Shown here: positions 17,971-26,469 of the stretch, piece by piece | Position numbering within the stretch: the first letter of the stretch is position 1 | Layout: every line of letters begins with the position of its first letter | DNA from: an uncultured Lachnospiraceae bacterium | Lineage (GTDB): Bacteria; Bacillota; Clostridia; Lachnospirales; Lachnospiraceae | DNA length: 64,000 nucleotides | Assembly (NCBI GenBank): GCA_934899185.1 | Contig: CAKXYI010000010.1 | Span: 1 to 64,000, forward strand | Direction: 5' to 3' | Position numbers and translations under genes: made by a program | Notes under the pieces: generated by a model | Seen by the model: only the letters and a program-made list of their open reading frames with translations | Databases searched by the model: none | Told to the model about the DNA's origin: nothing

Positions 17971-18474
17971 CTAAAACTGCTTCTTCTGCTCTCTGAGATC
18001 TGTGAAAAATCCGCTTAAGAGGGCGGAACACTCATCTTCGAGAACACCGCGCTCAACCTCAACCTGATGATTGAAAGCATCCATCTGTAAAATGTTAAGG
18101 ACGGATCCGGCGCAGCCCGCCTTGGCATTCATGCTACCGATAACTGCCTTTTTTAATCTCGCCTGCACCATAGCACCTGCACACATCTGGCATGGCTCAA
18201 GGGTCACATACATGGTACAATCCTCTAATCTCCAGTCGCCTGTCTTTTTGCATGCCTGCTTCATGGCGATCAATTCCGCATGGGAAAGTACATTCTTATC
18301 CGTGTTGCGCTTGTTGTAGCCCTTGCCGATGACTTTATCATCACGCACGATCACACAACCGATCGGTACTTCGTTGAGATCATATGCCTTTTTTGCCTCC
18401 TTGAGTGCCATCTTCATGTACTTCTCATCATGTTTTTCCTGTCTGTTCTTTTCGATTTTCTCTTTCAGTGCCAT
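17971..18474 (-). CDS. tadA: tRNA adenosine(34) deaminase TadA
   Basis: 167 residues. TadA converts A34 to inosine in tRNA-Arg(ACG). The zinc cytidine/adenosine deaminase motifs are HAELIAM (His ligand and catalytic Glu) and PCQMCAGAM (two Cys ligands). About 20 extra charged residues precede the core; the start has SD GGAGG but is somewhat distant, and a start at the internal ATGAAGATG region remains possible. It is divergent from nrdG and upstream of the SRP RNA gene. Confidence 0.94.
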   Translation of the reverse strand: MALKEKIEKNRQEKHDEKYMKMALKEAKKAYDLNEVPIGCVIVRDDKVIGKGYNKRNTDKNVLSHAELIAMKQACKKTGDWRLEDCTMYVTLEPCQMCAGAMVQARLKKAVIGSMNAKAGCAGSVLNILQMDAFNHQVEVERGVLEDECSALLSGFFTDLREQKKQF

Positions 18475-18496
18475 ATGGTAAAACCTCCACCAAACT

Positions 18497-18529
18497 GTTA
18501 TAATGTTTTTTGATTAGTTTCATTATAAC
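18497..18529. promoter_or_regulatory. Symmetrical divergent promoter element between tadA and nrdG
   Basis: A perfect 9-bp inverted repeat, GTTATAATG and CATTATAAC, separated by 15 bp. Each arm supplies a TATAAT/TATAAC-like -10 for one of the divergent genes. It is either two back-to-back -10 elements or an operator site. No good -35 is visible for either direction. Confidence 0.45.
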
Positions 18530-18552
18530 ACGATAGGAAATGGAGTAACACT

Positions 18553-19254
18553 ATGACTGTAAAAATATATGGAATGCAGAAAACAACCTTGGTTGATTAT
18601 CCGGGACGTGTTGCTACAACCCTCTTTACCGGTGGCTGTAACTTCCGCTGTCCTTACTGCCACAACGGTGATCTGGTTATGGATCTGGAGCAGATCGAAC
18701 CTTACGCTATGGAAGATATTTTTGCCCACCTAAAAAAGAGAAAAAGTGTCTTGGACGGCGTTGTTATCAGTGGGGGAGAGCCGACTTTACAGGCCGATCT
18801 TCCTGATTTCATCCGTCAGATCAAAGCCATGGGCTATCTGATAAAGTTGGATACCAACGGCAGTAATCCTGCCATGCTCCGCTCACTCATAGAAGACGGA
18901 CTTTTGGATTATGTTGCTATGGACATCAAACATTCCCGATCCAAATATGCCGGTATCGCCAATAGCACTGCTTTTTCTCTGGATGATATTGTTGCTTCCG
19001 TAGACTATCTCAAAGAAGGACACGTCGACTATGAATTCCGCACCACACTTTGTAAAGAATTACATCAGGAAAGCGATATGACAGCCATTGGACTGTGGCT
19101 CATGGGAGCCAAATCCTATTATTTGCAGCCCTACAAGGAATCCGATCAGGTCATCCAACCCGGATTTCATCCACATGACAAGAATACTTTGGAGGATTTT
19201 GTCCACATATTATCTGCCTTTATACCAAAGGTGGAGATTCGAGGTTTAGATTAG
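18553..19254 (+). CDS. nrdG: NrdG-like radical SAM activating enzyme
   Basis: 233 residues. Radical SAM protein of the anaerobic ribonucleotide reductase activase type, with CNFRCPYCHN supplying the three cluster cysteines and VVISGGEPTLQADL the GGE motif. It is longer than classical NrdG (about 155 residues) and resembles the 'anaerobic ribonucleoside-triphosphate reductase activating protein' group with a full partial barrel. No nrdD lies nearby, so the glycyl-radical partner is unproven. The SD is GGAG; its stop codon overlaps the GTG start of the next gene by one base. Confidence 0.85.
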   Translation: MTVKIYGMQKTTLVDYPGRVATTLFTGGCNFRCPYCHNGDLVMDLEQIEPYAMEDIFAHLKKRKSVLDGVVISGGEPTLQADLPDFIRQIKAMGYLIKLDTNGSNPAMLRSLIEDGLLDYVAMDIKHSRSKYAGIANSTAFSLDDIVASVDYLKEGHVDYEFRTTLCKELHQESDMTAIGLWLMGAKSYYLQPYKESDQVIQPGFHPHDKNTLEDFVHILSAFIPKVEIRGLD

Positions 19255-19805
19255 TGAATTTTGAACAGACGACCGACCGCCTGATTCTGCGAATCCTTTC
19301 TGCAGAAGATGCTGAAAAGGTATTACAATTTTATATGGATAATGCCGAGATTTTTGAGCAGTTCGAACCCCTGATCGGGGATGACTTTTACAATCTGGAA
19401 CACCAGAAGAACCTCTTGACCTACGAGTACCAAGAGATCCTAAAATTACATATGCTGCGCTTCTGGATCTTTGAAAAAGACCATCCTGACCGCATCATCG
19501 GCACGATCAGTTTCCACAATATTTCGCCAAATATCTATTCTTCCGCCCAGTTGGGCTACAAGATGGATCAGCATTTCTGGCGGAAAGGCTACTGCTACGA
19601 AGCGATCAAAGCAGGCATCCGTATTGTTTCGGGAGACATCGGCATCCGCCGCTACGAGGCACTGGTACTGCCGGACAATACCCCATCTATCTGCCTTTTG
19701 AAAAAACTGGGCTTTCACAAGGAAGGTCTCTTGGTAGACAAGGTATTTTTGCAAAATCGCTGGCGCGATCATTATTTATATGGCTATATTGTTCCGAAAA
19801 TATAG
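19254..19805 (+). CDS. GNAT-family N-acetyltransferase (RimJ/RimL-like)
   Basis: 183 residues, GTG start overlapping the nrdG stop codon, so translational coupling is likely. RimJ/RimL-type GNAT features: TDRLILRILSAEDAEKVLQF at the N-terminus, a central IIGTISFHNIS strand, GYKMDQHFWRKGYCYEAIKAG (acetyl-CoA pyrophosphate loop), and the ending LPDNTPSICLLKKLGFHKEGLL. The substrate may be a ribosomal protein N-terminus or a small molecule; sequence alone does not tell. Confidence 0.88.
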   Translation: MNFEQTTDRLILRILSAEDAEKVLQFYMDNAEIFEQFEPLIGDDFYNLEHQKNLLTYEYQEILKLHMLRFWIFEKDHPDRIIGTISFHNISPNIYSSAQLGYKMDQHFWRKGYCYEAIKAGIRIVSGDIGIRRYEALVLPDNTPSICLLKKLGFHKEGLLVDKVFLQNRWRDHYLYGYIVPKI

Positions 19806-19823
19806 CAAAAGAAAGGGAAATTC

Positions 19824-20381
19824 ATGTCACAGGTAACCAAGCGAGCCCTTGAGGCATCACTGAAAAATCTTCTTTTACAAAAGCCGTTAGATAAAATAAC
19901 GATCAATGATATTACGGCAGATTGCGGCATCAACCGCATGACCTTTTACTACCATTTCAAGGATATCTATGATCTTGTGGAATGGTCTTGTCTGGAAGAT
20001 GCCGAAAAGGCATTAAACAACAAAAAGACCTATGACACCTGGGAGCAGGGACTCCTACAGATCTTTTATGCCGTGCAGGAAAACAAGCCTTTCATCATGA
20101 ATGTTTATCACTGTGTCAGCCGGGAACGAGTAGAAAAATATCTCATGCCCCTGACCGACAAACTCCTGGTCGATGTGATCGAGGAGCAATCCGAAGGACT
20201 TTCCGTCAAGCAGACAGACAAGGATTTTATCGCCCAGATCTACTCCTATGTACTGGTCGGGCTCATGTTGGACTGGGTCGCCAATGACATGAAAGATGAC
20301 CCGGAAAAACTGGTCGAGCGTCTTGCCATCGTCATCCAGGGAAATCTATCGGCAGCCTTACACCGTCTATGTGACCACTGA
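19824..20381 (+). CDS. TetR-family transcriptional regulator (DhaS-like)
   Basis: 185 residues. N-terminal TetR helix-turn-helix about 5-52: TKRALEASLKNLLLQKPLDK, then ITINDITADCGINRMTFYYHFKD. The C-terminal ligand/dimer domain resembles the TetR_C_8/DhaS group. It is 18 nt downstream of the GNAT gene and directly upstream of oleate hydratase, separated from it by a terminator. Known TetR regulators of this kind often control an adjacent gene, and a 15-bp palindrome lies in the ohyA promoter region (20487-20501). A role in fatty-acid-responsive control is inference. Confidence 0.88.
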   Translation: MSQVTKRALEASLKNLLLQKPLDKITINDITADCGINRMTFYYHFKDIYDLVEWSCLEDAEKALNNKKTYDTWEQGLLQIFYAVQENKPFIMNVYHCVSRERVEKYLMPLTDKLLVDVIEEQSEGLSVKQTDKDFIAQIYSYVLVGLMLDWVANDMKDDPEKLVERLAIVIQGNLSAALHRLCDH

Positions 20382-20424
20382 TCTTATCAAAAGACCGGAT
20401 TTGATAAAATTATTTACAATCATA

Positions 20425-20462
20425 CCCCCCATGATAAAAAAATTATCATGGGGTCTTTTTTG
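20425..20462 (+). terminator. Terminator between the TetR gene and oleate hydratase
   Basis: Stem CCCCATGATAA / TTATCATGGGG with a short A-rich loop and a TCTTTTTTG tail, on the plus strand. It ends the nrdG-GNAT-TetR unit. Confidence 0.88.
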
Positions 20463-20486
20463 TTTATTTTCCTTTTTCTTTGACAA

Positions 20487-20501
20487 ACCTATACTACAGG
20501 T
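20487..20501 (+). promoter_or_regulatory. Candidate operator in the oleate hydratase promoter
   Basis: ACCTATACTACAGGT is an imperfect palindrome (ACCT-N-TA-N-TA-N-AGGT, 12 of 15 positions symmetric). It contains a TATACT -10-like hexamer and lies 27 nt before the ATG of oleate hydratase. Position and symmetry suit repression by the upstream TetR protein; binding is inferred. Confidence 0.4.
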
Positions 20502-20527
20502 ACAAAGAAATGAAGGAGGTAATCATT

Positions 20528-22321
20528 ATGTATTACTCAGCAGGAACTTATGAATCATTCGCACATCCGGAGAAACCGGAGGGTGTCGACAAAAAATCCG
20601 CATACATCATCGGAACTGGGCTTGCCGGTCTGACCGCAGCCTTTTATCTGGTGCGTGATGGGCAGTTAAAGGGCGAACATATCCATCTCTTGGAAAAACT
20701 GACCCTTGCCGGCGGTTCATGCGATGGTAGAAAAGATATTACCAAGGGCTTCTTTATGAGAGGCGGACGTGAAATGGATAACCACTTTGAAGTTATGTGG
20801 GATATGTTCCGTGACGTACCTTCCATGGAAAACCCGGAAATCTCCGTTTTGGATGAATATTACTGGCTCAACAAGCATGACCCGAACTATTCCCTCTGCC
20901 GCGCTACCGTAAATCGCGGTCAGGATGCTCATACAGACAAAAAATTCGGACTGGACAAGGCAAGCGCACAGGCACTTTCCAAACTTTTTATCACACCGGA
21001 AAAAGAATTGGAAGACAAGAAGATCTCCGAAGTGCTGCCGGATTCTTTCTGGGATACCAATTTCTGGCTCTACTGGCAGACCATGTTCGCTTTCCAGCGC
21101 TGGTCAAGTGCCTTAGAGATGAAGCGTTACCTTTGCCGTTATGTGCACCATATTGATGGACTCCCAGACTTTAGTGCCCTTCGTTTTACAAAATACAATC
21201 AGTACGAAAGCCTTATCATGCCGCTTGTCAACTATCTGACTTCACATGGTGTCCAGATCGAATACGGCATGGATGTAAAGAATGTTGTCATTGAAACGAT
21301 CGGTGACAAGAAGATCGCACGCCAGATCGTATATATCAAAGACGGCGAGGAGCAGACCCTGGATCTGGTCGAAGATGATCTGGTGTTCATTACAAACGGC
21401 TGCTGCACCGATACTTCCTGCTACGGCGACCAGACACATGTACCGGACCTTTCCAAGGTAAAAAATGGTGCCGGCGAGTCATGGGATCTGTGGAAAAATA
21501 TTGCTAAACAGGCAAAGCACGGTGAATTCGGTAACCCGGATAACTTCTGTGATGACTACGAAGCAACCAACTGGATGAGCGCGACCGTTGCCACTTCCGA
21601 TGAAAAGATCATCGGCAAGATCAAAGATATCTGCAAGCGTGATCCAAGAGACGGCAAGGTAACGACCGGTGGTATCGTCACTGTAAAAGACAGTACCGAA
21701 AACTGGTATCTGTCCTGGACCATCAACCGTCAGCCACAGTTCAAGGCACAGGATAAAAACATGGTCCTTGTCTGGCTCTATGCCCTCAACACCAACAAGG
21801 AAGGAAACTTTGTAAAGAAAGCCATGCGTGATTGTACCGGTAAGGAAGTCTGCGAAGAATGGCTCTATCACATTGGCGTGGATCCAAAGGAAATCCCGGA
21901 TCTGGCTGAAAATGCCTGCAATACAACCACATGCTTTATGCCATTTATCAATGCCTTCTTCCAGCCAAGAAAGAATGAGGATCGTCCAAAGGTCGTACCG
22001 GAAGGCTCTGTCAACTTTGCTTTCTTAGGTCAGTTTACCGAGACACCAAGAGATACCATCTTTACTATTGAATACTCTATGCGTACCGGTATGGAATCTG
22101 TTTACACACTGCTTGATATTGACCGTGGTGTTCCTGAAGTATGGGGAAGTAAATATGATGTGCGTGAACTCTTGCGTGCATGCTACTATGCAATCGACAA
22201 GAAACCAATCACAGATGTAAAACTTTCCTTTGCGGAAAAAGAAGCATTGAAAGTCCTTCTCAAGAAAGTCAAGGGAACCGATGTCGAGATCCTGCTGAAA
22301 AACAGCGGTCTGATCGAATAA
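20528..22321 (+). CDS. ohyA: Oleate hydratase (FAD-dependent)
   Basis: 597 residues from the ATG at 20528, which has a strong SD (GAAGGAGG); an upstream in-frame start at 20480 overlaps the promoter and is not used. Oleate hydratase ('myosin-cross-reactive antigen' family) adds water to the cis-9 double bond of oleate, giving 10-hydroxystearate and detoxifying unsaturated fatty acids. The FAD-binding loop YIIGTGLAGLTAAFYLVRDG lies at about 25-45, followed by HLLEKLTLAGGSCDG, and the conserved FMRGGREMDNHFEVMWDM is the catalytic region. Length is typical. It is monocistronic, with TetR upstream and a terminator downstream. Confidence 0.96.
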   Translation: MYYSAGTYESFAHPEKPEGVDKKSAYIIGTGLAGLTAAFYLVRDGQLKGEHIHLLEKLTLAGGSCDGRKDITKGFFMRGGREMDNHFEVMWDMFRDVPSMENPEISVLDEYYWLNKHDPNYSLCRATVNRGQDAHTDKKFGLDKASAQALSKLFITPEKELEDKKISEVLPDSFWDTNFWLYWQTMFAFQRWSSALEMKRYLCRYVHHIDGLPDFSALRFTKYNQYESLIMPLVNYLTSHGVQIEYGMDVKNVVIETIGDKKIARQIVYIKDGEEQTLDLVEDDLVFITNGCCTDTSCYGDQTHVPDLSKVKNGAGESWDLWKNIAKQAKHGEFGNPDNFCDDYEATNWMSATVATSDEKIIGKIKDICKRDPRDGKVTTGGIVTVKDSTENWYLSWTINRQPQFKAQDKNMVLVWLYALNTNKEGNFVKKAMRDCTGKEVCEEWLYHIGVDPKEIPDLAENACNTTTCFMPFINAFFQPRKNEDRPKVVPEGSVNFAFLGQFTETPRDTIFTIEYSMRTGMESVYTLLDIDRGVPEVWGSKYDVRELLRACYYAIDKKPITDVKLSFAEKEALKVLLKKVKGTDVEILLKNSGLIE

Positions 22322-22357
22322 ATTTCTATGACAAAAAATAAATCTTGAATTAAGAAA

Positions 22358-22402
22358 ACGCCAAGACCGGCTCTGTGCCGGCTTTGGCGTTCTTTTTCTT
22401 TT
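22358..22402 (+). terminator. Terminator after oleate hydratase
   Basis: Stem AACGCCAA..GCCGG with complementary CCGGC..TTGGCGTT and a TCTTTTTCTTTT tail. The remaining 22403-22513 is A/T-rich with nothing recognisable. Confidence 0.9.
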
Positions 22403-22513
22403 ATTTCTCTTCTGATTCTTTGTGCATGCTCACAACTTCTCTGCGGATTTGTCATATTTATTTATCCGCTTTTCCACGAAACTACTTATACACCAATATA
22501 ACAAACTTCTGTC

Positions 22514-25027
22514 CTACTTTGATATATATTTTTTCATAATCCGTAGTAAATCTTCTTTAATGATAGGCTTGGATATGTGTTCGTTCATGCCAGCATTGTA
22601 ACTGCGCTCCTTGTCATCGCTAAAAGCATTGGCTGTCATAGCAAAGATCGGCACACTCTTTGCATCCGATCGATTCAGAGAACGGATGCAACACGCTGCA
22701 TCCAGTCCGTCCATGACCGGCATCATAATATCCATTAGGATGATGTCATAAGTGCCGCCCTCGGATTGTAGGAAACAATCTACTGCCTCCTGTCCGTTCC
22801 ATGCCTTTGTTACGGTCGCGCCCACATTTTCAAGAATAAACTGCGCGATCTCCATGTTGAGATCATTATCTTCTACCAAAAGGACATGGATGCCATCCAA
22901 ACGGATGTCTTGGTCCTCGCTGTCTTCCTCACCCTCCACACGATCGGCGAGTTTAAAACGCAATTCTATGGTAAAGGTCGTTCCCTGCCCCTGCCGACTG
23001 GTAAAGTGGATACTGCCGCCCATCTGCTCCGTCAATTCCTTGGCGATCGGAAGTCCCAGACCGGTTCCGGCATAGGAAGTTCTGGCAGATATATTCTCCT
23101 GGGCAAAAGGCTCAAAGGCACGCTTTTGAAATTCTTCCGACATACCAAGTCCGGTGTCCTGACAGGTAAAGACAAAGGTCGCCATCTTCCGGGTCGACCC
23201 GGTCTCCTCCACACTGACGCGCACAGAACCGCCCTCACGGTTGTACTTGATGGCATTGCTCATAATATTCTGCAAGATTTGGCGCAGATGCAGGGGACTT
23301 CCCAGCACATTCCAATGTTTGCCCCGGCAGACATCTACCTGAAAGTCGACCTTACGCTCCACTGCCTGTACTTCTACAAGCAATACCACTTCCCGGAATA
23401 ATTCTAACAAGTCAAACTGTTTTTGCTCCAAACGCACTTGACCAGACTCCAACTTATTCATATCCAGCACATTATTGACCAGATCCAAAAGAAAACTGGA
23501 GGCACTTACGATCTTCTGACGACATTCCTCCTGCTTTTCCTCGTCTCCTGCATAATATCGGCTGATCTCAATCATACCTTTAATACCATTTATCGGTGTC
23601 CGGATATCGTGGCTCATCCGTCGAAGGAAGTCTGTCTTTGCCACGCTCGCACGTTCTGCATGTTCCACAGAACGACGCAGACTGTTCTGGTAGTGGATCT
23701 CCTTTTTCTTCTCGGTCGATACATCCCGGCATAGAAAAATAACTTCCTGTAATTTTCCGTCCTCATCATATTTTTGCGGCACAAAGAACAGTTGTACCCA
23801 CTTGGCATTTTTTCCTTCCATGACACAGGAAACATAGGTCTTACCTGCGACACGCGCCGCCATATCCGTCATATCCGAAAAGCGCAGAAAATCCTCCTGA
23901 TAGGCTTCTGTCAAAACATGCTCTGCATATCTTTTCAGCATATATTTCACGTCATTGCCCTGGCTAAGTGCACTCTCCATCTCATCTGCGGATTTTAAGG
24001 TCTTCCAAGAGTCCGTGCCCAGATCTATGAGCAGAACATAACTATAGACCCGGCTGATAGAACTGATGGTACGCAATTGCTCCGCGCTTTTCTCCCGGTT
24101 CTTTTCTTCCTGCTTGTAACGCAGAAACAAAAAAAGGATGCAAGCAAGTACATACAAAATAATCCCAAAACTTTCCACTATGATAAAGGTAGAATAGACT
24201 TTGACTTCCGGGAAAAAGATATAAATATCATAGCCTTCCACCCGACGCACATCTCCACACAAATGTCTGCCATTTATCGTCAGGCGGATCAAATTGCTTG
24301 TCTGATTCAATTCCCCAAAATCTTCTGCACTCATCTTTAGCCAGTCTTGAAGGGATTTGCCTTTGAGATCTTCATCGTTGGTACTGATGATCTCATCCCC
24401 GGATGCAATGACAGCCGTACCTTTTAATTCAAAGATAAAATCATCCAGAAGCGTTTGCATAGAAATCTCGTCCTTGGCAGAGATCTCTCTTTTTTCAAAT
24501 ATGAGCGCCACACAGCCTGCCTGATCCTGCCGGGAAACAATAGCAAAATCGTACTGGCTATCCCCGATATCCATACGGGTTGCATAGGACCTTTCCGGAT
24601 AGCGGGAAGCATCATAAGAGGCATCATTATTTAAAAACTCATCCCAGACAGACTGATCAATATCTCCCCAACCGTATGCCGGCACATTATCCGCATCCGT
24701 CACCAGAATACCATCCAGACGCTGCTCATAGGCGTACTGCTCTAAGAGAGCATCAGAGGCTTCCTCCTGCTTTAGGCAACGGCTCAACATCTTTGCCTTA
24801 TCCAAAAGACGAACCTCGCTCTTGGTGCGGTCTCCAACCTCATAATTATTCCAACGCACGATCCTGGACTTGACCGTGTCAAAACTTTCATCCATGACAT
24901 AATATAATCTGGCGCGATCACTCTGTATGATGATCATACCGCTGATCAGACTGACTGCTATCCCCAAAATCAAAAGAAAGCATGCCAGACTTATCTCTTT
25001 GTTTTTTCTCATATCTCTACTCTGCAT
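22514..25027 (-). CDS. Hybrid sensor histidine kinase/response regulator
   Basis: 837 residues from the ATG at 25027 (SD TTGGAG 8 nt away; it overlaps the end of the upstream gene by 11 nt; ATG 25012 is an alternative). Order: TM1 (about 12-32), an extracytoplasmic sensor of about 240 residues, TM2 (FIIVESFGIILYVLACILFLF), a PAS-like segment, and HisKA with SHDIRTPINGIKGM (phospho-His). A HATPase domain follows (NAIKYNREGG, DTGLGMS, GTGLGLPIAKE), then a C-terminal receiver (LLVEDNDLNMEI, phosphoacceptor in ILMDIMMPVMDG, AMTANAF). There is no Hpt domain in the chain; a separate Hpt gene is two genes upstream. No output domain is present. Confidence 0.92.
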   Translation of the reverse strand: MQSRDMRKNKEISLACFLLILGIAVSLISGMIIIQSDRARLYYVMDESFDTVKSRIVRWNNYEVGDRTKSEVRLLDKAKMLSRCLKQEEASDALLEQYAYEQRLDGILVTDADNVPAYGWGDIDQSVWDEFLNNDASYDASRYPERSYATRMDIGDSQYDFAIVSRQDQAGCVALIFEKREISAKDEISMQTLLDDFIFELKGTAVIASGDEIISTNDEDLKGKSLQDWLKMSAEDFGELNQTSNLIRLTINGRHLCGDVRRVEGYDIYIFFPEVKVYSTFIIVESFGIILYVLACILFLFLRYKQEEKNREKSAEQLRTISSISRVYSYVLLIDLGTDSWKTLKSADEMESALSQGNDVKYMLKRYAEHVLTEAYQEDFLRFSDMTDMAARVAGKTYVSCVMEGKNAKWVQLFFVPQKYDEDGKLQEVIFLCRDVSTEKKKEIHYQNSLRRSVEHAERASVAKTDFLRRMSHDIRTPINGIKGMIEISRYYAGDEEKQEECRQKIVSASSFLLDLVNNVLDMNKLESGQVRLEQKQFDLLELFREVVLLVEVQAVERKVDFQVDVCRGKHWNVLGSPLHLRQILQNIMSNAIKYNREGGSVRVSVEETGSTRKMATFVFTCQDTGLGMSEEFQKRAFEPFAQENISARTSYAGTGLGLPIAKELTEQMGGSIHFTSRQGQGTTFTIELRFKLADRVEGEEDSEDQDIRLDGIHVLLVEDNDLNMEIAQFILENVGATVTKAWNGQEAVDCFLQSEGGTYDIILMDIMMPVMDGLDAACCIRSLNRSDAKSVPIFAMTANAFSDDKERSYNAGMNEHISKPIIKEDLLRIMKKYISK

Positions 25028-25820
25028 CTGCGTCACTCCAAGCGCGGTCTTCGCACATGCCATATTCTTCCAGTATCTCCCCTGTGGTTCCATCCTCCTG
25101 CATCTCCTGCAAGGTCCGGGTCAGTTCCTCTGCCATTTCTTCATGCGTCCCCTTTTCAAAAGCAATGCCAAGTTCGGACTCATAAAGACTTTCATCCAGC
25201 ATGTAAAACTCGTCCGGCATAGAATCCATAAAAAGATGTAATGCACTCTCATGTCCCGCAATGGCATCACAATAGCCCTTGCGCAGACAAGCATACACTT
25301 CATCTAATGTAGAAAAACAATAAACCTCTTCCACCTGTGGTATTCTTGGATCCTCATGGTTGAGCAGGATTTCATCCGGCTTGGAAGACACCTGCACGGC
25401 AAAGCGCTTGCCTGCGAGATCCTGCAAAGTCTTGATGCCACTTTCCTGACGCACGACCACAACCTGACGGCTCTTTAGATAGGGACCCGCCCAGGTGTAG
25501 TCGTCCTCCCGCTCTGTCATGGTAAAGGATCCCCAGAGACAGTCGATCTGCCCCTCTGCCAGATATTCGTCTTTTTTCTCCCAGACAATATTGCGAAAGA
25601 CCGGCTCATAGCCCATGCGCCCAAAAGCTTCTTTGGCAAGTTCTACGTCAATGCCTGCCGCATTCCCGTCCTCATCCACATAATTGTACGGTTTGTAATC
25701 GTCACTTCCTATGATGATCTGTGGTAAAGAATCCTCTGCTGCCGCCGGACTGCTTCCACAGCCTGCCAGTCCCAAGACTATCCCTACACAAAGCATCAGG
25801 CTTAATAATCTCTTTTTCAT
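25017..25820 (-). CDS. Amino-acid-type solute-binding lipoprotein
   Basis: 267 residues from the ATG at 25820. Lipoprotein signal peptide KRLLSLMLCVGIVLGLAGCG with the lipobox LAGC, then a family-3 (SBP_bac_3) substrate-binding fold: IIIGSDDYKPYNYVDEDGNAAGIDVELAKEA near the start and YAGPYLKSRQ-like sequence (TWAGPYLKSRQVVVV) in the middle. No permease or ATPase genes are adjacent; instead it sits between an Hpt gene and a hybrid kinase gene. This suggests that it passes a ligand signal to the kinase sensor domain rather than serving transport (inference from context). Confidence 0.88.
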   Translation of the reverse strand: MKKRLLSLMLCVGIVLGLAGCGSSPAAAEDSLPQIIIGSDDYKPYNYVDEDGNAAGIDVELAKEAFGRMGYEPVFRNIVWEKKDEYLAEGQIDCLWGSFTMTEREDDYTWAGPYLKSRQVVVVRQESGIKTLQDLAGKRFAVQVSSKPDEILLNHEDPRIPQVEEVYCFSTLDEVYACLRKGYCDAIAGHESALHLFMDSMPDEFYMLDESLYESELGIAFEKGTHEEMAEELTRTLQEMQEDGTTGEILEEYGMCEDRAWSDADAE

Positions 25821-25850
25821 GCACTTTCTCCCCATACGGTCAAAAATCCT

Positions 25851-26216
25851 TTATTCTGCGTCCTCTTGCATTAAGCAGGTCACAGCATCCTGGATCGTCT
25901 GGTACTGATCGTCCATTGCCTCTATCAATTCTTCTGCACCATCAAAGGTCCCGGAACGGAAGATCTCTGTGATGTCATAAGAAGTATGATAAAGATCCAA
26001 AAATCCCAAGTTCAGGCAAACACCTTTTAAGGTATGCGCTGCCCGAAATGCTTCTTCCACATTTTTCTCTGCCACTGCTTTTTTCATGTCTGAAAAACTC
26101 GGATCATCCAAAAATTTGATAGCAAATTTCTTTACGATCGCCTGACTTCCTCCAAATCTCTGGAACACATCCTGCCAGTCTGCTCCGATCATCTCATAAC
26201 ATTCCTGTACAGTCAT
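25851..26216 (-). CDS. Stand-alone Hpt phosphotransfer protein
   Basis: 121 residues from the ATG at 26216, which has a strong SD (GGAGGA). The four-helix Hpt domain carries AAHTLKGVCLNLGF, the conserved phospho-His motif HxxKG. It would take the phosphoryl group from the receiver of the hybrid kinase encoded two genes downstream. It is the first gene of the operon. An upstream in-frame extension to 26261 lacks an SD and is not used. Confidence 0.88.
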   Translation of the reverse strand: MTVQECYEMIGADWQDVFQRFGGSQAIVKKFAIKFLDDPSFSDMKKAVAEKNVEEAFRAAHTLKGVCLNLGFLDLYHTSYDITEIFRSGTFDGAEELIEAMDDQYQTIQDAVTCLMQEDAE

Positions 26217-26415
26217 TATCCATCCTCCGTATTCTATATATATTGCTCTGTGTAGACACAATTTATCCTATAGATATAATTCTCCTATGTTATGGCTTCA
26301 TTATACGCCTGCTTATGCAGAAAGACCAACTCATTTCACTCTCAAGGACTAGCATATACCAAATTCCTATCCTTAGGTGGATATTCCTGTCGAAAAAAGA
26401 CGACAAAATATAAAA

Positions 26416-26447
26416 AGAGAAATGTGCTCATACACATTTCTCTTTCT
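26416..26447 (-). terminator. Terminator after the rubrerythrin gene
   Basis: Minus-strand stem AGAGAAATGTG / CACATTTCTCT (26433-26443 with 26416-26426) followed by TTTTTATATTTTG. The rest of 26262-26415 shows no gene; I see nothing clear there. Confidence 0.88.
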
Positions 26448-26469
26448 TTTCAACTTTTATAAATCCGGC

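Noticed and set aside
24580..24873. A 97-residue open frame opposite the hybrid kinase gene
   Set aside because: It lies wholly antisense to a well-conserved gene and has no recognisable domain or SD.
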